From Taishania sp045629585 (GTDB lineage Bacteria; Bacteroidota; Bacteroidia; Flavobacteriales_D; Crocinitomicaceae): DNA of 64,000 bases. The notes under the pieces are model-generated. The model was not told the origin of the DNA and searched no databases. It saw only the letters and a list, made by a program, of their open reading frames with translations. Below are positions 33,804 to 42,084 of this stretch, piece by piece. The stretch lies in the NCBI GenBank assembly GCA_045629585.1, contig JAZQRM010000092.1, forward strand, positions 4,054 through 68,053, given 5' to 3'. Position numbers and translations under genes: made by a program. How positions within the stretch are numbered: position 1 is the stretch's first letter; each line of letters begins with the position of its first letter.

Positions 33804-35120
33804 TTATCCGATAACCTTACCGTATAAATCATAATGATCTGCCTCGATGATTTCAATCATTGCAAAGTCACCAATTCTCACGTATGTATCATCCGTTTTC
33901 TTAACCAAAACTTCATTATCCACTTCTGGAGAGTCAAATTCAGAGCGACCCACAAAATAATCACCATCTACTCTATCAAATAAAACTTTCATTGTTTTAC
34001 CCACTTTCTCTTGATTCAATTCATAAGAAATCCCCATTTGAAGCTCCATGATTGCATCGGCACGTTCTCTTTTTACATTTTCAGGAACATCATCTTCTGA
34101 ATTGTAAGCATGCGTATTTTCTTCATGTGAATAGGTGAATATTCCTAAACGATCAAAACGACTTTCTTTCACAAAATTGTACATTTCTTGGAAATCTTCT
34201 TCTGTTTCTCCAGGATACCCAGCAATTAAAGTGGTACGAATCGTAATTCCAGGAACTTTCTCACGTATTGTTTTAACCAACTCTTCCGTCTTTTCACGTG
34301 TGGTTCCCCTGCGCATATCTTTCAATATCTTTGTAGACCCGTGTTGTAAAGGCATATCTAAATATTTACAAATATTATCATACTTGTTCATTACCTCTAA
34401 AACATCCATTGGGAAACCTGCAGGGAAAGCATAATGCAGTCGAATCCATTCAATTCCTTCCACTTGAGCCAACTCTTCTAGCAACTCAGCTAAAGCACGT
34501 TTTTTATACAAATCCAATCCATAATAGGTCAAATCTTGAGCAATTAACATCAATTCTTTAACCCCTTTGGCAGCTAAATCTTTTGCAGACTTCACCAAAT
34601 CCTCAATCGGTGTCGAAACATTTCCACCACGCATAAGAGGAATGGCACAAAACGAACACGGTCTATCACATCCTTCTGCTATCTTAAAATACGCGTAATG
34701 ATTAGGTGTGGTCAACAAGCGTTCTCCTACTAATTCTTTTTTATAATCAGCCTTCAATGTTTTTAACAAACGAGGCAATTCCTTCGTTCCGAAGAAAGCA
34801 TCTACTTCAGGTATTTCTTTTTCTAAATCATCACGGTAACGCTCCGATAAACATCCCGTAACATATACACGATCAACAGCGCCTTCATTTTTCGCATCCA
34901 CATAACGCAAAATAGTATCAATCGACTCTTGTTTAGCATTATCAATAAAACCACAAGTGTTAATAATAACGATTTCACTATCATCTGACTGAGATTCATG
35001 CTCCACATCAAATTTATTCGCTTTCAATTGTGCCATCATCACCTCAGAATCAAAAATATTTTTTGAACATCCTAATGTAACAACGTTAACCTTATTTTTC
35101 TTTAGGGTTTTGGTTTTCAT
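33804..35120 (-). CDS. rimO: Ribosomal protein uS12 methylthiotransferase RimO
   Basis: 438 residues. Radical-SAM enzyme that methylthiolates an Asp of ribosomal protein S12. N-terminal MTTase domain with its three cluster cysteines (VTLGCSKN, INTCGFIDNAKQES, VTGCLSERY), the radical-SAM motif GCDRPCSFCAIP, and a C-terminal TRAM domain (about residues 370-438). The GFID and KQES pattern fits RimO rather than MiaB. A -7 box ends only four bases before the ATG, suggesting a leaderless mRNA. Confidence 0.95.
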   Translation of the reverse strand: MKTKTLKKNKVNVVTLGCSKNIFDSEVMMAQLKANKFDVEHESQSDDSEIVIINTCGFIDNAKQESIDTILRYVDAKNEGAVDRVYVTGCLSERYRDDLEKEIPEVDAFFGTKELPRLLKTLKADYKKELVGERLLTTPNHYAYFKIAEGCDRPCSFCAIPLMRGGNVSTPIEDLVKSAKDLAAKGVKELMLIAQDLTYYGLDLYKKRALAELLEELAQVEGIEWIRLHYAFPAGFPMDVLEVMNKYDNICKYLDMPLQHGSTKILKDMRRGTTREKTEELVKTIREKVPGITIRTTLIAGYPGETEEDFQEMYNFVKESRFDRLGIFTYSHEENTHAYNSEDDVPENVKRERADAIMELQMGISYELNQEKVGKTMKVLFDRVDGDYFVGRSEFDSPEVDNEVLVKKTDDTYVRIGDFAMIEIIEADHYDLYGKVIG

Positions 35121-35124
35121 GCTA

Positions 35125-35132
35125 CAAAATTA
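35125..35132 (-). promoter_or_regulatory. Promoter -7 box of rimO
   Basis: Minus-strand TAATTTTG, four bases before the rimO ATG. If used, transcription starts at or next to the start codon. Confidence 0.45.
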
Positions 35133-35207
35133 CACACAATTTGCACAGAGACACCTTATCAATAACTATAAATTAAGATTAAAAGCTAAAAAAAAATGAA
35201 TTGGTAG

Positions 35208-35215
35208 TATATTTG
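35208..35215 (+). promoter_or_regulatory. Promoter -7 box of the lipoprotein gene
   Basis: TATATTTG, 29 nt before the ATG at 35245. Confidence 0.45.
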
Positions 35216-35244
35216 TTAAAGAACTAAGCATAAAAATCGAAAAG

Positions 35245-35712
35245 ATGAAAAAAATAGCCCTAGCATTGATAGGAATAACACTTTTAAGTTGTGGAACTAA
35301 AAAGGAAGCGAAAGAAGCATTAAATGACAAAAAGGCCCCAATTGAAAGCACGATTACAGCAAAAGTTAAGGTTGGTGAATTTGTTAAAGAAAATGACCCA
35401 TTAACAATCGACACAGCTTACACAGTCGGAAACATGCTCTATATTGACGTGACCTATGGAGGAGGATGCGCTGATCATGAGTTTGAATTAATCGGAAGTC
35501 CAGCTATTGCAAAATCATATCCTGCTCAACGCGCCATTCAATTGGTACATCACAGTAATAACGACAGATGTAAAGCTTTAGTCAAAAAAACAGTAGTTGC
35601 TGACGTAAGTGAGTTGACCGACAATCAAAATGAAGGTAATGTAATCATGTACAACTTGGATGGCTACAAGCCAAAAATCGAGCATGTCTATTCAAAACCT
35701 AAGAAGAAATAG
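35245..35712 (+). CDS. Lipoprotein of unknown function (155 aa)
   Basis: Lipoprotein signal MKKIALALIGITLLSC with the lipid Cys at 16, a charged Lys/Glu linker, then a compact domain: DTAYTVGNMLYIDVTYGGGC followed by ADHEFELIGS, a paired Cys in NNDRCKALV, and a basic end (PKKK). The two remaining cysteines may form a disulfide. I do not recognise a named domain. It has its own promoter and sits alone between rimO (divergent) and elbB, 101 nt before the latter. It is probably anchored in the periplasm or outer membrane. Confidence 0.7.
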   Translation: MKKIALALIGITLLSCGTKKEAKEALNDKKAPIESTITAKVKVGEFVKENDPLTIDTAYTVGNMLYIDVTYGGGCADHEFELIGSPAIAKSYPAQRAIQLVHHSNNDRCKALVKKTVVADVSELTDNQNEGNVIMYNLDGYKPKIEHVYSKPKKK

Positions 35713-35813
35713 AAAAATAAAATAAAATAATCCACTAAAAGAGAATAGGCTAAATCACAAAAAACGCAGGAGGTTTAGTCCTATTTACTCGATCAAAAGG
35801 AAGATTTATTACT

Positions 35814-36509
35814 ATGGCAAAAAACAAAAATATTGGTATACTCCTTTCAGGGTGCGGAGTATATGACGGGGCTGAAATACAAGAATCTATATTTGCGATG
35901 CTTGCTATTGAAGAAATTGGAGCTAAAGTTCAACCAATTGGGATAGATGAAAATCAACATCACGTCATAAACCACTTAACAGGCGAAGTGCAAAACGAGA
36001 AAAGAAACATGTTAGTCGAAGCTGCCCGTATCGCAAGAGGAAGTATAAAATCTATAACAGATCTGGACAGTTCGACAATTGATGCTTTGGTAATCCCTGG
36101 AGGGTTTGGCAGCGCTAAGAACCTAACATCATGGGCATTTGATGGACCTAACGCAACCATCCGACCAGAAGTAAAACGACTTATATTAAAGATGCACGAA
36201 GAAAAAAAACCAATCGTAGCTCTTTGTGTTAGCCCTGTAGTTGTGGCAAAAGCTTTTGAAGGAACTCCAACTCATCCTACACTTACCATTGGAACAACAA
36301 ATGCAGCATCGCCTTTTTCTATTTCTGAATTTAAGGAAGGACTTGAAGCTGTTGATGCACAAACGGAGGAAGCACAACTTGGTGAAGTTGTAGTGGATCA
36401 AACGAATAAAATCATTACAGCTCCATGCTACATGATGGAAGCCAGTTTATTGGAAGTGAAGAACAATATTTCAAATGCAATAAATGTCCTAAAAACATAT
36501 TTAGATTAA
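35814..36509 (+). CDS. elbB: Isoprenoid biosynthesis glyoxalase ElbB (DJ-1/PfpI superfamily)
   Basis: 231 residues. DJ-1-like fold with the family opening ILLSGCGVYDGAEIQES, the PGGFGSAKNL loop, and the nucleophilic Cys in IVALCVSPVV. E. coli ElbB has weak glyoxalase activity, and its true role is unclear. It is monocistronic; pckA follows with its own promoter 87 nt after the stop. The assignment to this subgroup rather than PfpI protease rests on the GCGVYDG opening. Confidence 0.9.
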   Translation: MAKNKNIGILLSGCGVYDGAEIQESIFAMLAIEEIGAKVQPIGIDENQHHVINHLTGEVQNEKRNMLVEAARIARGSIKSITDLDSSTIDALVIPGGFGSAKNLTSWAFDGPNATIRPEVKRLILKMHEEKKPIVALCVSPVVVAKAFEGTPTHPTLTIGTTNAASPFSISEFKEGLEAVDAQTEEAQLGEVVVDQTNKIITAPCYMMEASLLEVKNNISNAINVLKTYLD

Positions 36510-36596
36510 AAAATAACAAAACAAAAAAAATGCACAAAATCGATTTAATGTTGAAAATAACCGCACAAAAGGGGCGCTTCTTTCATAAAGAAAAAT

Positions 36597-36604
36597 TAAT
36601 TTTG
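36597..36604 (+). promoter_or_regulatory. Promoter -7 box of pckA
   Basis: TAATTTTG. Its last base is the first base of an in-frame GTG, so that GTG cannot be in the mRNA made here; translation must start at the ATG at 36643. Confidence 0.5.
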
Positions 36605-36642
36605 TGACATCTAAATTGCACAAGCAAAAAATATTTGAACGT

Positions 36643-38253
36643 ATGGAGTTATTTGGAAAATTAGGTCAAAATACAGATTTGAAATCTTCCATCGGAATTG
36701 AAAAGACAGGAGATCAATTTTGGAATTTATCGCCTGCAGAACTCGTTGAAGATACCATAATTTTGGGTCAAGGAATGTTGACTGATACTGGAGCAATCGC
36801 TATTGAGACAGGTGAATTTACAGGACGCTCTCCTAAAGATCGTTTTGTTGTATGTGACGAAAAAACTGAAAACTCAGCATGGTGGGGAGATATTAATATA
36901 AAGTTTTCACCAGAACATTTCGATAGTTTGTTTGAAGACATGAAAACATTCATGGAAGACAAATCGATTTATGTAAGAGATGCTTATGCATGTGCAGATG
37001 AAAACTATCGTTTAAACATTCGTATTGTTACGGAAACTCCTTGGAGTAATATGTTTGCAAGCAATATGTTTCTACGTCCAACAAATGATGAGTTAGCAGA
37101 TTTCACTCCAGAGTGGCACGTAGTATGTATGCCTTCATTCACCGCAATAGTTGACAAACATGGTACACGTCAAGAAAATTTCGCGGTAATTAATTTCACG
37201 AAAAAGATGATCATCATCGGTGGAACTGGTTACACAGGTGAAATCAAAAAAGGAATATTCTCTGTATTAAACTACATTTTACCACACGAAAAGAATGTAC
37301 TATCAATGCACTGTTCAGCAAATATTGGTGAAGCAAATGATACTGCAGTATTCTTTGGTCTTTCAGGAACAGGTAAAACAACTTTATCTTCTGACCCGAA
37401 TCGTCGACTAATTGGTGATGACGAACATGGATGGTCAGATGATACTGTCTTCAACTTTGAAGGTGGTTGTTATGCTAAGACAATTGACTTATCCCACGAA
37501 AAAGAGCCTCAAATTTTTGACGCAATTAAATTCGGTGCCATATTGGAAAATGTAACATTCATCGATGGAACATCTTCAGTAGATTATACAGATAACAGTA
37601 TCACAGAAAACACACGTGTTTCTTATCCACTAGAACACATCGAAAATATTGCAAATCCATCAATTGGAACTGCTCCTAAAAATATTTTCTTCTTAACATG
37701 TGATGCTTTTGGTGTATTACCTCCAATTTCTCGTTTGACAAAAGAACAAGCAATGTATCATTTCATGTCTGGTTATACTGCAAAAGTAGCTGGAACAGAA
37801 ATGGGGATTACAGAACCAACAACCACTTTCTCGGCTTGCTTTGGTGCTGCTTTCTTACCATTACATCCTGCTAAATATGCAGAATTACTTGGAAATAAAC
37901 TAGAAGGAACAGACATTAAAGTTTGGTTGATCAACACAGGTTGGACTGGTGGTGCATACGGAACAGGAAACCGTATGAAACTATCCTACACGCGTGCAAT
38001 GATTACCGCTGCTTTAAACGGTGAATTGGATAATGTAAAATTTGAGAAATTACCAATCTTTGAATTGGAATTCCCGACAACTTGTCCAAACGTACCCGCT
38101 GAAATATTAAATCCACGTTCAACATGGAGTGATAAAGCAGCTTACGATGAAAAAGCAAACAATCTTGCTGGACAATTCGTTAAAAACTTTGAAAAATATG
38201 CAACTGAAACAAGCGAAGCAATCAAGAGTGCAGCGCCTAAAATACTAGCATAA
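36643..38253 (+). CDS. pckA: Phosphoenolpyruvate carboxykinase (ATP)
   Basis: 536 residues from the ATG at 36643; a GTG at 36604 is ruled against by the promoter box. Converts oxaloacetate and ATP to phosphoenolpyruvate, the first committed step of gluconeogenesis. FTGRSPKDRF (oxaloacetate site), FGLSGTGKTTLSSDPNR (phosphate loop), LIGDDEHGW (metal site) and FEGGCYAK are all present. Length is normal. Alone, with a bidirectional terminator shared with corA. Confidence 0.96.
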   Translation: MELFGKLGQNTDLKSSIGIEKTGDQFWNLSPAELVEDTIILGQGMLTDTGAIAIETGEFTGRSPKDRFVVCDEKTENSAWWGDINIKFSPEHFDSLFEDMKTFMEDKSIYVRDAYACADENYRLNIRIVTETPWSNMFASNMFLRPTNDELADFTPEWHVVCMPSFTAIVDKHGTRQENFAVINFTKKMIIIGGTGYTGEIKKGIFSVLNYILPHEKNVLSMHCSANIGEANDTAVFFGLSGTGKTTLSSDPNRRLIGDDEHGWSDDTVFNFEGGCYAKTIDLSHEKEPQIFDAIKFGAILENVTFIDGTSSVDYTDNSITENTRVSYPLEHIENIANPSIGTAPKNIFFLTCDAFGVLPPISRLTKEQAMYHFMSGYTAKVAGTEMGITEPTTTFSACFGAAFLPLHPAKYAELLGNKLEGTDIKVWLINTGWTGGAYGTGNRMKLSYTRAMITAALNGELDNVKFEKLPIFELEFPTTCPNVPAEILNPRSTWSDKAAYDEKANNLAGQFVKNFEKYATETSEAIKSAAPKILA

Positions 38254-38272
38254 TCAAAACATAATTTCACAA

Positions 38273-38303
38273 AAAAACTCCAGAACATTTTTCTGGAGTT
38301 TTT
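38273..38303. terminator. Bidirectional terminator between pckA and corA
   Basis: Stem AAAAACTCCAGAA/TTCTGGAGTTTTT (38273-38285 with 38291-38303). Confidence 0.9.
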
Positions 38304-38311
38304 TTATATCT

Positions 38312-39328
38312 CTAAAAATCATTTTTATTCAACCAGCCCTTTCTGTAGAAATAATACACAAGAGCTATCGCAATAAAAAACATTACTCCCAAACAAATAA
38401 AATATCCTTGTTTCATATATAATTCAGGCATATTTATGAAATTCATCCCATAAACACCCGCTATAAATGTTAACGGAATGAAGATTGTACTCACAATAGT
38501 AAGTAACTTCATGATCTGATTCATGTGTTGACCTTGAATAGCATAATACATACTTGAAACACTCTCCAACATCACCCTGTTATATTCAATCTCCTCAAGG
38601 ATACTTAAACAGTTGTTTTTAAAATCGACAAAATAATGTCTGGTATTCGCACTAAATAAACTAGAATTAGAATTTTCTAAACTAACCGCTACTTCTTTCA
38701 AAGGAGCTGCCATCTTTCGTAAACTAGAAAGCCTTTTCTTTTGAACTTCAATACGGGCAGGAATAGAAGCATGATTTTTACTATTGACAATTGATTCTAG
38801 GTTTTCAATATTCTTTTCAACGCTTTCAATTACCGCAAAATAGTTATCAATAATTGCATCTAAAAGTCGATACATCAAAAAATCAACCTTACGCTCTCTT
38901 ACAATTCCTTTTTTATTTTCAATTCGATCTCGTACAGAGGAAAAATGATCATTCGATTTTGTCTGAAAAGAGATTAAATAATTTTCTGAAAGAATGAAAC
39001 TGATTTGGTCAAAAACCAGCTTATTCCCATTTACCTTGCTAGGAACAGCTGAAGGGATAGAAAAATAATAATACGACCCATAATCCTCTACTTTCGGACG
39101 ACTATCTGTTTCATAGATATCAGAAACGACCAAAGAATCGTAATATTGATCTCGACAAAATTGCTCAATTAATTTCCGATTTTCTATTGAATGAAAATTA
39201 ATCCAAGTAACTTGGTCATCAGGAAGGGTTTCTACAAACAACTTTCCAGCAACCTCATCTAATTCCTGCTGAAGAATTTTAAGCTGATCACGATCAAATT
39301 GATAAATCTGAATATCCTTCCCTACCAT
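38312..39328 (-). CDS. corA: Magnesium/cobalt transport protein CorA
   Basis: 338 residues from the ATG at 39328 (MVGKDIQIYQ); a GTG at 39334 is possible. A large cytoplasmic domain with a long helix, then two C-terminal membrane helices. The signature YGMNF is present between them, followed by a basic tail (YRKGWLNKNDF). Forms a pentameric divalent-cation channel in the inner membrane. Last gene of a YigZ-peptidase-CorA run with gaps of 3-10 nt. Confidence 0.94.
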   Translation of the reverse strand: MVGKDIQIYQFDRDQLKILQQELDEVAGKLFVETLPDDQVTWINFHSIENRKLIEQFCRDQYYDSLVVSDIYETDSRPKVEDYGSYYYFSIPSAVPSKVNGNKLVFDQISFILSENYLISFQTKSNDHFSSVRDRIENKKGIVRERKVDFLMYRLLDAIIDNYFAVIESVEKNIENLESIVNSKNHASIPARIEVQKKRLSSLRKMAAPLKEVAVSLENSNSSLFSANTRHYFVDFKNNCLSILEEIEYNRVMLESVSSMYYAIQGQHMNQIMKLLTIVSTIFIPLTFIAGVYGMNFINMPELYMKQGYFICLGVMFFIAIALVYYFYRKGWLNKNDF

Positions 39329-39337
39329 TTTCACTAA

Positions 39338-40288
39338 TTATAAATGTTTCATCAAATATGTATACAATTCGACCATACACATAATGTCGTATTTAGCAAC
39401 AATTTCGTCTGGCGTATGAACATTATCTTCTGCTGCACCAATGAAACACCAATCAATTGGCAAATCTCCCTTTTGTAAAACGCCACCATCGCTTCCTCCG
39501 GCAGACTCTACTTCTAATTGAAAATCAATTTCGGATTCTTTTGCTAATTCTATAATACGATTCAAATAAGAACGACGAGGTAACATGCTATCACGCATAG
39601 AAATGGCCACACCTTTACCTTGAGACACACCATCAGTTGCCCAAGTAATATCAGAAATCAAAGCTTGATAAACCCCGTATTCTTCCAACAAATATTTAGC
39701 ACAATAACCAACCGCATTTCCACCATGCTCTTCATAACATGAAAAAACAATTGCTCCATCCTCTAATGTTTCAGCTACTTTTAAAGCATTCCAAACACCT
39801 AGACGGTTATCCATATATGGAGATTGAATGAAATCATCTGTTTCTCTAAAATTTGGTTTAAAGGTCAGTAAGGTACCTCTTTCAATCTCGCGTTCAAAAA
39901 CAGCCGAAATACCTTTGGTTCCATCTTCTTGCTCCACCACCATCAATTCGGTTTCAATCATTCCTTGACAGTCTTCCCCAACCAATTCTATTCCATCAAT
40001 TAAACGCGGACCACCAACTTTTATCAAATTGTTATTATATCCAACACTATAACCAATTGAATCCATGTGCGCGTAAATGGCTGTACGTGGCTGTCCAAAA
40101 ACAAGAATAATACAATCTTGAAAACCTTTACCAGAGACTACTTTGGGTTGTGCCTTCCAAGTATGTGAATACGTTTCAACGTATTTCTTAATAAAACTTG
40201 CTACCTTCCCTTCATCACTTGCCGCTCCTGGTATCTCACACAACACTTGCAATAACTCCGTTCCTTTCATATCCTTCATTTCTATCAT
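39338..40288 (-). CDS. M20/M42-type metallopeptidase (aminopeptidase-like)
   Basis: 316 residues. Di-zinc peptidase fold. Ligand motifs are AHMDSIGY, SPYMDNRLGVWNAL, the catalytic glutamates in CYEEHGG, and the C-terminal HTPDE. SAGGSDGG follows the usual pattern before the last ligand. It is shorter than typical M42 enzymes (about 340-360). It starts 4 nt after the YigZ gene. The natural peptide substrate is not known. Confidence 0.82.
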   Translation of the reverse strand: MIEMKDMKGTELLQVLCEIPGAASDEGKVASFIKKYVETYSHTWKAQPKVVSGKGFQDCIILVFGQPRTAIYAHMDSIGYSVGYNNNLIKVGGPRLIDGIELVGEDCQGMIETELMVVEQEDGTKGISAVFEREIERGTLLTFKPNFRETDDFIQSPYMDNRLGVWNALKVAETLEDGAIVFSCYEEHGGNAVGYCAKYLLEEYGVYQALISDITWATDGVSQGKGVAISMRDSMLPRRSYLNRIIELAKESEIDFQLEVESAGGSDGGVLQKGDLPIDWCFIGAAEDNVHTPDEIVAKYDIMCMVELYTYLMKHL

Positions 40289-40292
40289 ACGA

Positions 40293-40904
40293 TTAATAAT
40301 CTCCTAATTCAACTATTTCCAAATCCTTTAAATCTAAAAAATCAGTTTTAACTTCTAATCGATCTAAAGGAATAGCCACATCAATTGAACAATTTAAATC
40401 AAATTGTTGATTTTTATATTGAAATTCATGCTTTTTCAAAAGTGACATTACATCTGGCATCACATCATAACCAAATTGAAGCCGGACATGATGAAACACC
40501 TCGATTTCGATTAATTCAGCATTCAAAAGTGCATCTTTTGCTGCTTCGCGATAAGCATGTACCAAACCACCAACACCGAGTTTAACCCCTCCGAAATATC
40601 GAACCACACCAATTAAAACATTGGATAAATCAAAGCTTTGAATTTGCCCTAAAATCGGAACTCCAGCAGAGTTAGACGGTTCACCATCATCATTTGCTCT
40701 GAATTGTTTTTTATCCAATCCAAAACGATAAGCCCAACAAACGTGCCGACTTTGGTAATGTTCTTTACGCCATTTCAACAAAAATTCTTTCGCTTCTTCT
40801 TCCGAATAACAAGGTACAGCATAAGCTATAAACTTAGATCCTTTTTCCTTATAAATTCCTTCCGATTCTACTTTTACTGTGATATATGTACGTTGAATTT
40901 CCAA
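40293..40904 (-). CDS. YigZ/IMPACT-family protein
   Basis: 203 residues with a TTG start at 40904, chosen because the conserved N-terminal SEGIYKEKGSKFIAYA begins soon after and no ATG is available. The IMPACT domain is clear (HVCWAYRFG, DDGEPSNSAGVPIL, VVRYFGGVKLGVGGLVHAY), and a second ferredoxin-like domain follows. Related proteins bind the ribosome or modulate translation, and the E. coli member is poorly understood. First gene of a three-gene operon. Confidence 0.88.
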   Translation of the reverse strand: MEIQRTYITVKVESEGIYKEKGSKFIAYAVPCYSEEEAKEFLLKWRKEHYQSRHVCWAYRFGLDKKQFRANDDGEPSNSAGVPILGQIQSFDLSNVLIGVVRYFGGVKLGVGGLVHAYREAAKDALLNAELIEIEVFHHVRLQFGYDVMPDVMSLLKKHEFQYKNQQFDLNCSIDVAIPLDRLEVKTDFLDLKDLEIVELGDY

Positions 40905-40949
40905 CCAATTTGATTTTTAATCTCGTTAAAACCTTGTTTATTTTCCTTT

Positions 40950-40957
40950 CAAAGGTA
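40950..40957 (-). promoter_or_regulatory. Promoter -7 box of the YigZ-peptidase-corA operon
   Basis: Minus-strand TACCTTTG, 45 nt before the TTG start. Confidence 0.5.
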
Positions 40958-40964
40958 CAAAAAC

Positions 40965-40992
40965 AAAAAAAGGTGACCTTAACGATCACCTT
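40965..40992 (-). terminator. Terminator of the SPFH gene
   Basis: Stem AAGGTGA/TCACCTT (40970-40976 with 40986-40992) with a T run on the minus strand. Confidence 0.8.
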
Positions 40993-41009
40993 GATAAAGA
41001 ATAAACATT

Positions 41010-41924
41010 TTATTTATTCATATTTTCTTTTAATTGATTTCCCATGAAAGTTCCTGTAATCATCTGATCTTGGAAATCCTTCATTCCTCCAGGTGAATGC
41101 GGCATAAGAATCGCTGTATTTTTATTATTTGCACCAATATCTTTAATTGTATCAAAATATTGAGTCATCAAAACAAACTGCATAATTTCTTCGTGTGTAA
41201 CATTAGCCATTGATTTATGGAAATCTTCAACCGATTCTTTGAAACCACGAACGATTTCTAGTCGTTGTCTTGCAATCCCTTCCCCTGATAATCGTTTTGA
41301 CTCTGCTTCTGCTTCAGCTTCTTTTATAATTTTAATTTTCTTTGCTTCACCTTCTTCCGAAGCGGCCTCTTTTTCTCTTTTAGCGGCATTGATTCGATTC
41401 ATTGATTCCTTCACCTTCGCATCTGGATTAATATCTGTAATCAAGGCTTTTACAATCACATAACCATATTCCTTCATTACTTCAGCAATATTTTGTTGAA
41501 CAGCGATTGCAATATCTTCTTTTTTAGCGAAAACATCGTCCAAATCTAACTTTGGAACCTCTGCACGAACATCATCAAAAACATACGATGCAATTTGATT
41601 GCGTGGATTATCCAATGAGTAAAAAGCATCTTTCACATTTTCTCGAGCAATCTTAAACTGAACTGAAACCTGCAAGTGAACAAAAACATCATCTTTAGTT
41701 TTTGTTTCAATTTCAACATCCAATTGTTGAACACGTAGATTCAAAACAGCTGCTTTACGATCAACAAAAGGGATAATAAACCCAAAACCAGATTGAGCTA
41801 CTTGATTAAATTTTCCTAATCGCTCAACTATAACAGCAGATTGTTCTTTTACAATAATAAAACCTTGAAAGATGAAAACCAAAAGGATAATCAGAATCAA
41901 TAAAAAGGGTAATGAAATAGGCAT
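41010..41924 (-). CDS. SPFH/stomatin-prohibitin family membrane protein (QmcA-like)
   Basis: 304 residues. One N-terminal membrane helix (about 2-22), then the SPFH domain (FIIVKEQSAVIVERLGKFN, IPFVDRKAAVLNLRVQ) and a long coiled coil of Ala, Glu and Lys (about 180-225). Such proteins form ring-shaped scaffolds around membrane patches or proteases; stomatin/QmcA is the nearest group. There is no NfeD partner next to it. It lies downstream of dnaA on the same strand, with a dnaA terminator between. Confidence 0.92.
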   Translation of the reverse strand: MPISLPFLLILIILLVFIFQGFIIVKEQSAVIVERLGKFNQVAQSGFGFIIPFVDRKAAVLNLRVQQLDVEIETKTKDDVFVHLQVSVQFKIARENVKDAFYSLDNPRNQIASYVFDDVRAEVPKLDLDDVFAKKEDIAIAVQQNIAEVMKEYGYVIVKALITDINPDAKVKESMNRINAAKREKEAASEEGEAKKIKIIKEAEAEAESKRLSGEGIARQRLEIVRGFKESVEDFHKSMANVTHEEIMQFVLMTQYFDTIKDIGANNKNTAILMPHSPGGMKDFQDQMITGTFMGNQLKENMNK

Positions 41925-42034
41925 ATAAATACTCGTTAATTAATTTTTATTAAAGAATTACATGAAATAAAAAACATTCGATTCTTTCCCTACTAATATA
42001 CAGTTTTACAAGGCAACGTGAACATTTGATAATG

Positions 42035-42060
42035 AAAAAAAAACTCGGTGTTTACCGAGC
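42035..42060 (-). terminator. Terminator after dnaA
   Basis: Stem CTCGGT/ACCGAG with loop GTTT and a run of Ts on the minus strand. Confidence 0.85.
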
Positions 42061-42084
42061 TTTTGAATTTATAGAATCTTATCC

